The notes under the pieces are model-generated. The model searched no databases. It had not been told where the DNA came from and was given only the letters and a program-made list of their open reading frames with translations. A stretch of DNA of 20,021 nt, from the NCBI RefSeq assembly GCF_900096905.1, contig NZ_FMYI01000015.1, positions 1-20,021 on the forward strand. The letters are read 5' to 3'. Shown here one piece after another: positions 7,833 through 14,872 of the stretch. The DNA is from Pelagirhabdus alkalitolerans (GTDB lineage: Bacteria; Bacillota; Bacilli; Bacillales; Amphibacillaceae). The stretch's first letter is position 1. Every line of letters starts with the position of its first letter. Position numbers and translations under genes: made by a program.

Positions 7833-7880
7833 AAAAAACGCCAAATCAACATGATTAAAAATGTTGATTTGGCGTTTTTT
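7833..7880 (-). terminator. Terminator hairpin (family copy 2) of trmL
   Basis: A perfect 20-bp stem (arms 7833-7852 and 7861-7880) with an 8-nt loop. It is bidirectional in form, and the trmL stop codon overlaps its end. Its core CGCCAAATCAACAT differs from copy 1 at paired positions so that pairing is kept on both sides. Confidence 0.9.
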
Positions 7881-8358
7881 AATGCATATTAGGAAAACCT
7901 TGTTGTTTTAGAACATCATACATTAAGATAGCAGCTGTATTCGATAAGTTTAATGATCTTACTTTATCGTTTGCCGCCATTTGAATCCGTAGACATTGAT
8001 CTTCTTTTCCAACTAACAACTCTTTAGGAATGCCAGTTGTTTCACGTCCAAACACGAAAAATAAATCGCGCGATTGATCACTAAAATCAAAATCACTATA
8101 ATAACGGGTTCCAAAGTTTTCAATATAATAGTAATCACCCTGCGGGTAAGAAGCATATAAATCCTCAATCGAATTATGATAGTTGACATTGACATCATAC
8201 CAATAATCCAATCCGCTTCGCTTTAACATCTTATCATCCGTTGAAAAACCTAACGGATGAATTAAATGAAGGGTCGTATTTGTGGCTAAGCACGTTCTTG
8301 CAATGTTTCCTGTATTAGCAGGAATCTCAGGTTGATATAAAACGACATGGATACTCAA
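7879..8358 (-). CDS. trmL: TrmL, tRNA (cytidine/uridine-34) 2'-O-methyltransferase
   Basis: A 159-aa SPOUT-class methyltransferase (formerly CspR/YibK). It methylates the ribose of the wobble nucleotide of certain tRNA-Leu using S-adenosylmethionine, in the cytoplasm. Family blocks are QPEIPANTGNIARTC (9-23), HLIHPLGF (31-38), FGRETTGIP (103-111) and the trefoil-knot motif VRSLNLSNTAA (133-143), which forms the cofactor pocket. The length is typical. The start is TTG with GAGGAG 8 nt upstream; it gives the standard MSIHVVLYQPEIP beginning. It lies 55 nt behind queG, whose product also acts on tRNA position 34; the two genes are near neighbours in Bacillus too. Confidence 0.93.
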   Translation of the reverse strand: MSIHVVLYQPEIPANTGNIARTCLATNTTLHLIHPLGFSTDDKMLKRSGLDYWYDVNVNYHNSIEDLYASYPQGDYYYIENFGTRYYSDFDFSDQSRDLFFVFGRETTGIPKELLVGKEDQCLRIQMAANDKVRSLNLSNTAAILMYDVLKQQGFPNMH

Positions 8359-8413
8359 AATTCTCTCTCCTCTACTTTCATTACAAGCGTTATTATAGCA
8401 TAAAAGAACTATA

Positions 8414-9550
8414 CTAACGATGGCTAAAATACGCGAGGCCTTTTGCCATTTCCTCTAATACTTCCTCATCCACTTCTTGCTGTTGACAATCTAGAATTGC
8501 CTGACGCCCGTCTTCACGCCCAATTTTACCAATCGCCCAAGCAGCTGTCCCGCGAATAACAGGCCGTGGGTCCTCTTTCATCAGTTCAATTAAGCGATCA
8601 ACTGCCGAGGTCTCTTTATAATGCGCAAGTGCGATAATCGCATTTCGTTGAATCGGCTTTTTCCCTCGCCATGAACCGGCCATTTTACCAAATGATTGTT
8701 TAAACTCTCGGTTGGATATCGATAATAACGGTAATAATTCGGGTTTAACGAGTTCTGGGTCAGGTTCTAGTTCTGGATGGTGATGGGTATCAATCCCTTT
8801 ATTCTTCGGGCAGACAAGTTGGCATGTATCAAATCCGTACAATTGATTGCCAACTTTTTCACGGTATTCATCCGGCATAAACCCTTTTGTTTGGGTAACA
8901 AACGCAATACAATTTTGAGCATTCAAACGACCCGGTGCGACAAGTGCACCTGTTGGGCAAGCTTCAATACATAATGTACAATCACCACAACCATCATCAA
9001 CCGGTTCATCTGAAGGAAACGGAATATTCGTAATCATTTCACCTAAGTAGACATAGGAACCAAACTCCGGTGTAATAATGGAACAATTCTTGCCACTAAA
9101 CCCAATACCAGCACGTTCTGCGACGGCACGGTCTGATAATTCACCTGTATCAACCATCGATCTTGATCTAAAGCCTGTGACACGTGAGGCAATATAAGCT
9201 TCTAATTTTTCTAACTTTTCATTTAAAACGATATGATAATCATGTCCCCATGAAGCACGGCAAAAATTACCGCGTCGATTGCCTTTTTTATTTGTAGGTC
9301 GACTTTTCATACGTGAAGGATACGCAACAGCAATGGCAATAATCGACTCAGCATCATCTAAGTGCAACTCAGGTTCTGTTCGTTCTTCTATCGTTCCTTT
9401 TTCAAAACCTGATTGATAGTCATCATCTTGTTGCATTTTTAAACGGGACTTCATTTCTGCGAACGGATTAGCAGCCGCAAAACCAATTTTATCGATGCCG
9501 ATTGACTTTGCATATTCTATGATCTCTGCTTTTAACGTTTCATTGGCCAC
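8414..9550 (-). CDS. queG: QueG, epoxyqueuosine reductase
   Basis: A cobalamin-dependent iron-sulfur enzyme that makes the last step of queuosine biosynthesis, reducing epoxyqueuosine at tRNA position 34. Numbered from a TTG one codon upstream (379 aa), the proposed catalytic Asp135 lies in VDTGELSDRAVAERAGIG. The first ferredoxin-like block has Cys189, 192, 195 and 199 (CGDCTLCIEACP), and further cluster ligands are Cys215, 244 and 248. Residues about 300-375 form HEAT-type helices (IIALAHYKE, VIRGTAAWAIGKIG) that bind tRNA. I place the start at GTG 9550 because GAGGTG lies 7 nt upstream; TTG at 9553 with GAGGAG farther away is the alternative. A leader hairpin and a good promoter precede it. 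No preQ1 riboswitch is visible. Confidence 0.94.
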   Translation of the reverse strand: MANETLKAEIIEYAKSIGIDKIGFAAANPFAEMKSRLKMQQDDDYQSGFEKGTIEERTEPELHLDDAESIIAIAVAYPSRMKSRPTNKKGNRRGNFCRASWGHDYHIVLNEKLEKLEAYIASRVTGFRSRSMVDTGELSDRAVAERAGIGFSGKNCSIITPEFGSYVYLGEMITNIPFPSDEPVDDGCGDCTLCIEACPTGALVAPGRLNAQNCIAFVTQTKGFMPDEYREKVGNQLYGFDTCQLVCPKNKGIDTHHHPELEPDPELVKPELLPLLSISNREFKQSFGKMAGSWRGKKPIQRNAIIALAHYKETSAVDRLIELMKEDPRPVIRGTAAWAIGKIGREDGRQAILDCQQQEVDEEVLEEMAKGLAYFSHR

Positions 9551-9582
9551 CAATAGTCACCTCGCTCCTCATATATAAATAA

Positions 9583-9622
9583 AACGCAATACTTCGTTGC
9601 TCGTTCAACGAAATACTGCGTT
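9583..9622 (-). promoter_or_regulatory. Terminator-like hairpin in the queG leader
   Basis: Minus-strand arms AACGCAGTATTTCGTTG and CAACGAAGTATTGCGTT give a 17-bp stem with 6-nt loop, followed by TTTTATTTATA. Two positions are G-U wobbles in the minus RNA but A-C mismatches in the plus RNA, so the structure belongs to the queG transcript. It lies between the promoter and the ribosome site and could act as a leader attenuator or as a protective 5' stem. Confidence 0.65.
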
Positions 9623-9646
9623 AGGTTAAATAAAGTGTTAATAAGT

Positions 9647-9675
9647 ATTATAACAAGCGACACATCAGTTTTCAA
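9647..9675 (-). promoter_or_regulatory. Sigma-A promoter of queG-trmL
   Basis: On the minus strand TTGAAA (9670-9675), a 17-nt spacer and TATAAT (9647-9652) form a near-consensus vegetative promoter. Transcription should start near 9640, about 18 nt before the leader hairpin. Confidence 0.8.
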
Positions 9676-9695
9676 GTCACTTTTTAAATTTTTTT

Positions 9696-9720
9696 GTTTA
9701 ATAATAGCACAAACGGGTAT
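9696..9720 (+). promoter_or_regulatory. Sigma-B-type promoter of the small membrane protein pair
   Basis: GTTTAA (9696-9701), 13 nt, then GGGTAT (9715-9720) matches the sigma-B consensus GTTTAA-N12-14-GGGTAT at all 12 positions. It lies 36 nt before the first lmo0937-like gene, and its -35 is 20 nt from the divergent queG -35 box. Confidence 0.82.
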
Positions 9721-9756
9721 TGTACTTTAGACTTCAAAAATAAGGGAGGAAAACCC

Positions 9757-9906
9757 ATGATTTGGACGATAATAAGTATTCTATTCTTTTTATGGTTAAT
9801 CGGACTCATATTAGAGATTGCCGGTGGCTTCATTCACTTATTGCTAGTGATTGCACTCGTTGCATTTATCTTTAATATGATCACCGGACGAGGTAAGGGC
9901 GTATAA
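9757..9906 (+). CDS. lmo0937-family small membrane protein (DUF5670-like), copy 1
   Basis: A 49-aa protein made almost wholly of two hydrophobic helices (about 3-18 and 26-40) joined by EIAGGFIHLL, ending in a basic tail (TGRGKGV). It matches the lmo0937 family of tiny stress membrane proteins, whose molecular role is unknown. The ATG at 9757 has AGGGAGGA 6 nt upstream. A longer reading from 9694 in the same frame is not credible, because it would run through the sigma-B promoter and lacks a ribosome site. The promoter implies induction by general stress. The second family member follows 23 nt later. Confidence 0.88.
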   Translation: MIWTIISILFFLWLIGLILEIAGGFIHLLLVIALVAFIFNMITGRGKGV

Positions 9907-9929
9907 CTTAAATTAGGAGGCAACGATCT

Positions 9930-10064
9930 ATGTTATGGACCATTATTGGAATCATACTACTCGCTTGGTTAGTCGGACTATTATTCGATGTCGGTAGTTT
10001 GATTCACGCGTTACTGATCGTGGCATTGCTTGTATTCATTGCACGATTAATTAGAGGGCGATAA
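9930..10064 (+). CDS. lmo0937-family small membrane protein, copy 2
   Basis: A 44-aa protein beginning MLWTIIGIILLAWLVGLL and ending VFIARLIRGR. It is a clear paralogue of the preceding gene: it shares LWTII, the WLVGL/WLIGL helix, the G-IHALLIVAL segment and a basic C-terminus. The ribosome site TTAGGAGG is 9 nt before the ATG. The two form a two-gene unit behind the sigma-B-type promoter and ahead of the terminator-like hairpin at 10122-10170. Tandem duplication is the likely origin. The function is unknown. Confidence 0.86.
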   Translation: MLWTIIGIILLAWLVGLLFDVGSLIHALLIVALLVFIARLIRGR

Positions 10065-10090
10065 TGTTTATATATTAAGAATGATGTTGT

Positions 10091-10117
10091 GAAATAAGGG
10101 TACGGTTCTCATGTTTC
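10091..10117 (+). repeat. 27-bp GAAACACG element, copy 2
   Basis: Carries the ACGGTTCTC core and the GTTTC end of the element at 7748-7774, in the opposite orientation, with 4 differences of 27. It is placed just before the terminator hairpin. The stretch 10065-10560 holds this element, the terminator, a degenerate third copy, repeat units I and II, and an A+T-rich spacer at 10331-10422 in which I see nothing else. Confidence 0.65.
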
Positions 10118-10121
10118 ATAG

Positions 10122-10170
10122 AAAAAATGCCAAACTGACATGCTTAACGTTGTCGATTTGGCGTTTTTTT
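10122..10170 (+). terminator. Terminator hairpin (family copy 3) after the lmo0937 pair
   Basis: Arms 10122-10140 and 10151-10169 form a 19-bp stem with one mismatch and two G-U wobbles in the plus RNA, followed by a T7 run. The wobbles support plus-strand use. The core TGCCAAACTGACA is related to copies 1 and 2. Confidence 0.82.
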
Positions 10171-10179
10171 ATGGTCTTT

Positions 10180-10202
10180 GAAACACAAGGATAGTTCTTA
10201 TG
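10180..10202 (+). repeat. Degenerate GAAACACG element, copy 3
   Basis: GAAACACAAGGATAGTTCTT resembles the element (about 6 differences over 23 nt) and stops exactly where repeat unit I begins. Confidence 0.45.
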
Positions 10203-10330
10203 ACTCACTTTCGGTGGGCGCTTGCCGTGGGCACGGCTTCAGCTAACTGAGGAAAGAAATACGCTTCCCTCAGTGGATCTTCAGCTCGTGCTTTTCCCAC
10301 AGGCGTCGCCACCGACCGTTCGTCACGTTT
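10201..10330. repeat. Compound repeat, unit I, locus B
   Basis: The second copy of the 130-bp unit at 7415-7544, same orientation and same length, about 91% identical by eye. Differences cluster in the central stem, where one strand has changed more than the other, so the stem is weaker here. Confidence 0.85.
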
Positions 10331-10422
10331 TTTCTGAATAACAATGATAAAAATGAACATCATTCATTCAATAAAGCAATTATACCAATATAAGTGCATA
10401 ATAATTTTATTTAATGCGCTAT

Positions 10423-10557
10423 ACTAAGCGGAAGCAAAATGCGTAGACTTCTGCGGGAATAGCACGTGTCCCTGAGACCCGACCGGTATTTGGGGCGAGG
10501 AGGCTCGATCCGTGCCCGCGAAAAGCGTAGTGTTTTGATAGTGCGATGATCATCGAT
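10423..10557. repeat. Compound repeat, unit II, locus B
   Basis: A 135-bp copy of unit II. The block around GCGTAGACTTCTGCGGGAAT and the block CCCGCGAAAAGCG match locus A, as does CATCGAT at the right end; the centre is different (CCTGAGACCCGACCGG, then GGCGAGGAGGCTCG). It ends 3 nt before the stop codon of the hydrolase gene. Confidence 0.8.
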
Positions 10558-10560
10558 GAA

Positions 10561-11175
10561 TCAATCAAAAACTGTATCCAACCAAGTGTTTGCCATTAAG
10601 GCATTGCCTGTACTTGTCATATGAACGCCATCCGTTGTAAGGGGTAGCGATCGCTTGTTTTCTAGGTAAGTTAAAAAAGCCCGATGAGTCCGAACCAATT
10701 GACAGTCATATTCGGTTGCTAGTTTTTGAACAATCTCTACATAATCGACTAATTTAATATTACCTTCTGAATCTCGTTTTTCTTCAATCACTGTAGGTTC
10801 CATTAGAACGATCCTAGCATTTGTTGAGGCAACCGTTTGATTGAGTAAATCCCGGTAAATCGATTCAAAACGAAGGGGGGTGACTTGATCCATACCCGGC
10901 TGATCAAGCTGGCGCCACACATCATTGACACCAATTGAAATCGACAGTAAATCGGGATTTTCATCTAATACATCTTCTTGCCACCGGTTCGCAAGGTCTG
11001 TGATGCGATTTCCACTGATCCCTTTGTTCACAAATGTAGGAACAGGTGAAGTCTTTCGGATTGCAAATTGATCACGAATCATCCGAACATAATTATCGCC
11101 TAACCCTTCAACATCTTCAAACCGACCTGCCTCTGTTATACTATCTCCGATAAATAGCCATTTTTCTGTCTGCAT
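10561..11175 (-). CDS. SGNH/GDSL-family esterase or lipase-like hydrolase
   Basis: A 204-aa cytoplasmic hydrolase with no signal peptide. All SGNH blocks are present: GDSIT (10-14, nucleophile Ser12), the block II glycine in KGISGNR (51-57), the block III GVND (82-85, Asn84) and DGVH (182-185, catalytic Asp182 and His185). Such proteins deacylate esters, lysophospholipids or acetylated sugars; this sequence does not reveal the substrate. The ATG has AAGGAG 10 nt upstream. It seems monocistronic, with an extended -10 promoter just upstream. Its stop codon lies 4 nt from repeat unit II, so the final residues could have been altered by that insertion, although the essential residues are intact. 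Confidence 0.88.
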   Translation of the reverse strand: MQTEKWLFIGDSITEAGRFEDVEGLGDNYVRMIRDQFAIRKTSPVPTFVNKGISGNRITDLANRWQEDVLDENPDLLSISIGVNDVWRQLDQPGMDQVTPLRFESIYRDLLNQTVASTNARIVLMEPTVIEEKRDSEGNIKLVDYVEIVQKLATEYDCQLVRTHRAFLTYLENKRSLPLTTDGVHMTSTGNALMANTWLDTVFD

Positions 11176-11216
11176 GTAAAATCTGCTCCTTATAAATGAT
11201 GAGATTACTTTTAGTT

Positions 11217-11225
11217 AGTATAGCA
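11217..11225 (-). promoter_or_regulatory. Extended -10 promoter of the GDSL hydrolase gene
   Basis: On the minus strand TGCTATACT contains TATACT (11217-11222) preceded by TGC, an extended -10. No good -35 was seen. Confidence 0.45.
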
Positions 11226-11258
11226 TAATCCTCACACTTAGTTTTAGGAATTTATGCC

Positions 11259-12914
11259 TCATGATTTTATAATCGTTCGATTTTTACCAGCGCGTTTTGC
11301 ATCATAGAGAGCATGATCTGCTTGTGACAAAACCGATAAAGCATCAACTTGTTCATCTTCATGTAAATAAACCCCTAAACTAATTCCAATATTAAAATGG
11401 TTATTTTCACTAAATAAATACGGTTTTTGTAACATACTTTCTATACGTACTAAAACAGTTGATAAATTTTCCTTAGTATCAATCTCTGGTAGAAGAATCG
11501 CAAATTCATCCCCTCCAAATCGACTGACCGTATCAACTTCTCGCACACTACCTTGCAAGCGTTTTGCCACCTCTTGTATAACAACATCACCCGCATCATG
11601 ACCATAATCATCATTGATCACTTTAAAATCATCAATATCAATCATAATCATCGCAAAAGGTATTTGATTTCTTTTATAAAAAGCAACAACCTGTTCTAAG
11701 CGGTCACTTAATAAGCGACGATTCGCTACACCCGTAAGCGGGTCATGATAAGCAAAATATTGTAACTTTTCTTCATACGCTTTTCGCTCTTCAACATCGC
11801 GCCCAACAACAACAAAATGATTGAATCGTCCGTTTTGATCTTCAATTGGTTCAATTTGTAATTCAAACCATTGCAAACGATCATCCCTTGTTTTTAACTG
11901 AACTTCAAATCGCTCTGTCTCATTTTTTTCTTTTGAACGATTAAAATGTTTAACTAGAACAGTGTGATGTTTATCCGAAACGAGTTCTAAAAGTGAACGT
12001 TGCTCAAGCAATTGATCATCATAACCCAAAATGCTCTCATGTGAAGGTGAAGCATATAAAAGGATCTCTTTATGATCGACTAATTGAATTAAATCAGATG
12101 AATGTTCTGCGATTAACCGGAAGCGTTCTTCACTTTGCATCAAAGCTTCTTTCGCCGTGACTTCTGCTGTCATATCTTTAATAATACAATAAATACCTTC
12201 TGTTTGATCGTCTAATACATATGGAATAAATTTAACCTGGATGATAATGGGGACATGATCCATTGTTTTATGACGTAGATCGACTGAAACCGTTTCTTGA
12301 TTTTTAGCTTCGTTAAACCTTTCTAATAAAAGTTTAAGATCACCTGCTTTTAATAAGCTAAAAATATTTTTGTCTTCTCCGCTTTGATCAAACTGTTGAA
12401 CAAACACACGACAAGCATTGTTCATGCGAATAATATCCCCAGACAAGTTTAGATATGCGATGGCATCCGTGTTCTCATCAAACAATGCTTTATATCGCTT
12501 ACGTGATTGCTTAAGTCTTGCTTTACTTCTTTCGTTTTGTACCTCTGCTTGTTTCAATGATGTGATATCTTTGACGACACCGACTATATGTGTGATGACA
12601 TCATGATTGAAAACGGGCGTTAACGTCGTCTCACTTGCCTTTGTTTCATTTTCACGTACGAAATAATCATCGATATACTTTATGGGTTCGTTTGTCGTTA
12701 AGACTTTTTGGTAATGATAATTCAATATACTAGCTAAAACAGGTGGATTCACCTCGTCTATAGATAAGCCTATACTTTCAGATAATAAAGGGAGTTCCTC
12801 TTTTGCTTTTTGGTTAATCGCTTCATAAATAAACCGTTCATATTGGTGATCAACACGCATCACAAATACCATGTCGGTCATTCCATCTATAATTTTTTGA
12901 CTTGATAGCTCCAC
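11259..12914 (-). CDS. Diguanylate cyclase with three PAS domains
   Basis: Makes the second messenger c-di-GMP from two GTP, here probably under control of PAS sensor domains in the cytoplasm; no membrane segment is visible. Counted from an upstream ATG, PAS-like regions lie at about 15-130, 150-265 and 272-392, each with the D-T/E-A/V exit typical of PAS-PAC. The GGDEF domain is at 397-560 with DPLTGVANRRLL, DIDDFKVINDDYGHDAGD and the intact active loop GGDEF (479-483). RxxD (REVD, 470-473) five residues before it is an I-site for product inhibition. I choose GTG at 12914 (residue 13 of the longer reading) because AAAGAAGGTG lies 6 nt upstream; the ATG at 12950 has no ribosome site and overlaps a TATAAT (12949-12954) that is more likely the promoter. 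Confidence 0.9.
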   Translation of the reverse strand: MELSSQKIIDGMTDMVFVMRVDHQYERFIYEAINQKAKEELPLLSESIGLSIDEVNPPVLASILNYHYQKVLTTNEPIKYIDDYFVRENETKASETTLTPVFNHDVITHIVGVVKDITSLKQAEVQNERSKARLKQSRKRYKALFDENTDAIAYLNLSGDIIRMNNACRVFVQQFDQSGEDKNIFSLLKAGDLKLLLERFNEAKNQETVSVDLRHKTMDHVPIIIQVKFIPYVLDDQTEGIYCIIKDMTAEVTAKEALMQSEERFRLIAEHSSDLIQLVDHKEILLYASPSHESILGYDDQLLEQRSLLELVSDKHHTVLVKHFNRSKEKNETERFEVQLKTRDDRLQWFELQIEPIEDQNGRFNHFVVVGRDVEERKAYEEKLQYFAYHDPLTGVANRRLLSDRLEQVVAFYKRNQIPFAMIMIDIDDFKVINDDYGHDAGDVVIQEVAKRLQGSVREVDTVSRFGGDEFAILLPEIDTKENLSTVLVRIESMLQKPYLFSENNHFNIGISLGVYLHEDEQVDALSVLSQADHALYDAKRAGKNRTIIKS

Positions 12915-13006
12915 GTGAGTCACCTTCTTTAGATCGAAATTCCTAAACATTATAACAAACTTATTCCATCATATGTAGAAATCGATACAAAAGAACCATA
13001 TTTTTT

Positions 13007-13045
13007 AAAACAAGCTTATGATAAATAATATCATAAGCTCGTTTT
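13007..13045 (-). terminator. Terminator of the ars operon
   Basis: Minus-strand arms AAAACGAGCTTATGATA and TATCATAAGCTTGTTTT form a 17-bp stem with one G-U wobble and a 5-nt loop. The wobble would be an A-C mismatch in the plus RNA, so it ends the arsR-arsD-arsA transcript. The diguanylate cyclase promoter lies just beyond it. Confidence 0.85.
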
Positions 13046-13108
13046 GAGAACTATAGACTCATATAAGTTGTTTTTTTATACATAATCAGTTTATATTTTA
13101 TCAGCAAC

Positions 13109-14872
13109 TTATACAGTAAGAAGGTTTTTTAAGTGATCACCATTTAATTCAGTTGTATCATAACTAACAACGGCATAGCGATTATCACTTTTTCGTTTAA
13201 CTTCTTCAATCCATTTTCGTTCTTGGCTCGCTTTTGCTTGTAAGAGTGGATCTGTCGTACCTGATGCTAATAAGCTGGCATTTACAACCCACCATTTGTT
13301 ATCAATCTTAGCACGCGTTAAGTCATCTGCTAATCGGCCAGCTTCGTATACAGGTGTTTGTTCAGGGTATGTGACAATAACAACAGCTGTGTGATCTGGA
13401 TCTCTCAGCTTCGGCAACAATCGCTGAACAGACGGTGGTGTATCACCTGATGTTCGCTCAATTTCTCGGTGATAACTTTCAGTCGCATCTAATAAAAGTA
13501 ATGTATGACCCGTTGGCGCTGTATCAATGACAACCACCTCTTCATCGGAATGATCAACGAGTTCAGCAAACGCTCGAAAAACAGCTATTTCTTGAGTACA
13601 AGGACTTCTAAGATCTTCTTCAATATAAGCTAGATCATCTTCCCCCATTGTCTCACGCGCTTTAGCTAGCACAGATTCACGATATGTTTTCAATTCTTTT
13701 TCTTCATCAATATAGCTCATTCGAATATTTGATCGATCATCTAATACATGATGCAGATGACTAGCTGGATCAGTTGTGGTTAAATGAACGTTTTTACCTT
13801 GATCAGCTAAATCTAAAGCAATCGTCGCTGCAAGTGTCGTTTTACCAACGCCTCCCTTACCCATTGTGAAAATGACACGTTTATTCGTCTCATTTAAATG
13901 ATGCGTAATCGTTGAAAGCGACGGCAGGTCAACCTTTTCTACTGGACTTTGCTGATCCACTCGATCATCTGTCAACATCGCTCGAAGATGGGATAATCCA
14001 CCTAAATTATATGAACGAAGTGGAATATAGTACGTCGTTAATTTCTGTAATCGATTAGACATATCGCCTAGAGCCACTTGTTGTTTGTCATATATCGATT
14101 GAGATAATGTATCGTTTGCCTGCGTTAATAAGGCATTTACAATTAATGCTTGATTCTTAACACCAATCTGTTCTAACTCTTTAGATGCACGATCTGCTTC
14201 TTTTAAAGGTGACATCTCGGGACGCGTCACAAGAACAAGTGTCGTTAGTTCTGGATTAGATAGATTAGAAACAGCGGATTGATACACTTGTTGCTTCCCT
14301 TCCAAACCTGATAATTGACCTAAACAAGAGGCACCATGTGTACTCTCATCCATAAAGTCTCGCCATGCAGATGGAAGCTGTAACATGCGTAACGTATGAC
14401 CTGTTGGCGCTGTATCAAATAGGATATGATCATATTCGTCCGCCTTATCTTCATCTGTTATAAAATCGGAGAACTCATTAAACGCAGCGATTTCAACCGT
14501 ACAGGAGCCAGATAATTGTTCTTCCATATTTTGAATAACTGGATTTGGAAGCTTTCCGCGATAAGGGCCAACGACTGATTCTTTATATTCAAAAGCAGCT
14601 TGCTCTGGATCAAAGTTGGCCACAACAAGATTCCTGACACCATCAATTTCTACGCCTTTATTCGTTAACTCTGTTTCAAAAACATCCTGTAAATTAGAAG
14701 CAGGATCCGTACTAATCAGCATAATTTTTTTACCTGAATCAGCTAACGCAATAGCCGTTGCACAAGCTGTTGATGTCTTACCAACTCCGCCTTTACCAGT
14801 AAAAAAAATATATTTTGTTAAAGGTAAGAGCTCAACATTGAAAGGTTGCATATTGTTTAGCTTTTTATCCAT
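13109..14872 (-). CDS. arsA: ArsA, arsenite-stimulated ATPase
   Basis: A soluble ATPase that normally energises an arsenite efflux permease (ArsB or Acr3) and receives As(III)/Sb(III) from ArsD. It is full-length, about 587 aa, with two homologous halves. Numbering from a GTG three codons upstream, the A1 P-loop is GKGGVGKTS (29-37) and the A2 P-loop GKGGVGKTT (341-349), each with a DTAPTGHT switch/signature (156-163 and 453-460). The three metalloid-binding cysteines known from the E. coli plasmid enzyme are all present: Cys127 (GSCTVEIAAF), Cys186 (SCLGQL) and Cys428 (SPCTQEIAVF). I choose the ATG at 14872 because it overlaps the arsD stop (TAATG), giving coupling. It is the last gene of the operon; no permease gene follows or precedes it. 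Confidence 0.94.
   Translation of the reverse strand: MDKKLNNMQPFNVELLPLTKYIFFTGKGGVGKTSTACATAIALADSGKKIMLISTDPASNLQDVFETELTNKGVEIDGVRNLVVANFDPEQAAFEYKESVVGPYRGKLPNPVIQNMEEQLSGSCTVEIAAFNEFSDFITDEDKADEYDHILFDTAPTGHTLRMLQLPSAWRDFMDESTHGASCLGQLSGLEGKQQVYQSAVSNLSNPELTTLVLVTRPEMSPLKEADRASKELEQIGVKNQALIVNALLTQANDTLSQSIYDKQQVALGDMSNRLQKLTTYYIPLRSYNLGGLSHLRAMLTDDRVDQQSPVEKVDLPSLSTITHHLNETNKRVIFTMGKGGVGKTTLAATIALDLADQGKNVHLTTTDPASHLHHVLDDRSNIRMSYIDEEKELKTYRESVLAKARETMGEDDLAYIEEDLRSPCTQEIAVFRAFAELVDHSDEEVVVIDTAPTGHTLLLLDATESYHREIERTSGDTPPSVQRLLPKLRDPDHTAVVIVTYPEQTPVYEAGRLADDLTRAKIDNKWWVVNASLLASGTTDPLLQAKASQERKWIEEVKRKSDNRYAVVSYDTTELNGDHLKNLLTV

Noticed and set aside
9553..9640. preQ1 riboswitch upstream of queG
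   Set aside because: The leader is a simple hairpin without the C-rich loop and A-rich tail that form the preQ1 pseudoknot.
9694..9756. Longer N-terminus for the first lmo0937-like protein
   Set aside because: It would place coding sequence over the sigma-B promoter, lacks a ribosome site and is not part of the family, whereas ATG 9757 has a strong one.
12915..12950. ATG at 12950 as start of the diguanylate cyclase
   Set aside because: No Shine-Dalgarno sequence precedes it and it overlaps a TATAAT; GTG at 12914 has AAAGAAGGTG 6 nt upstream.
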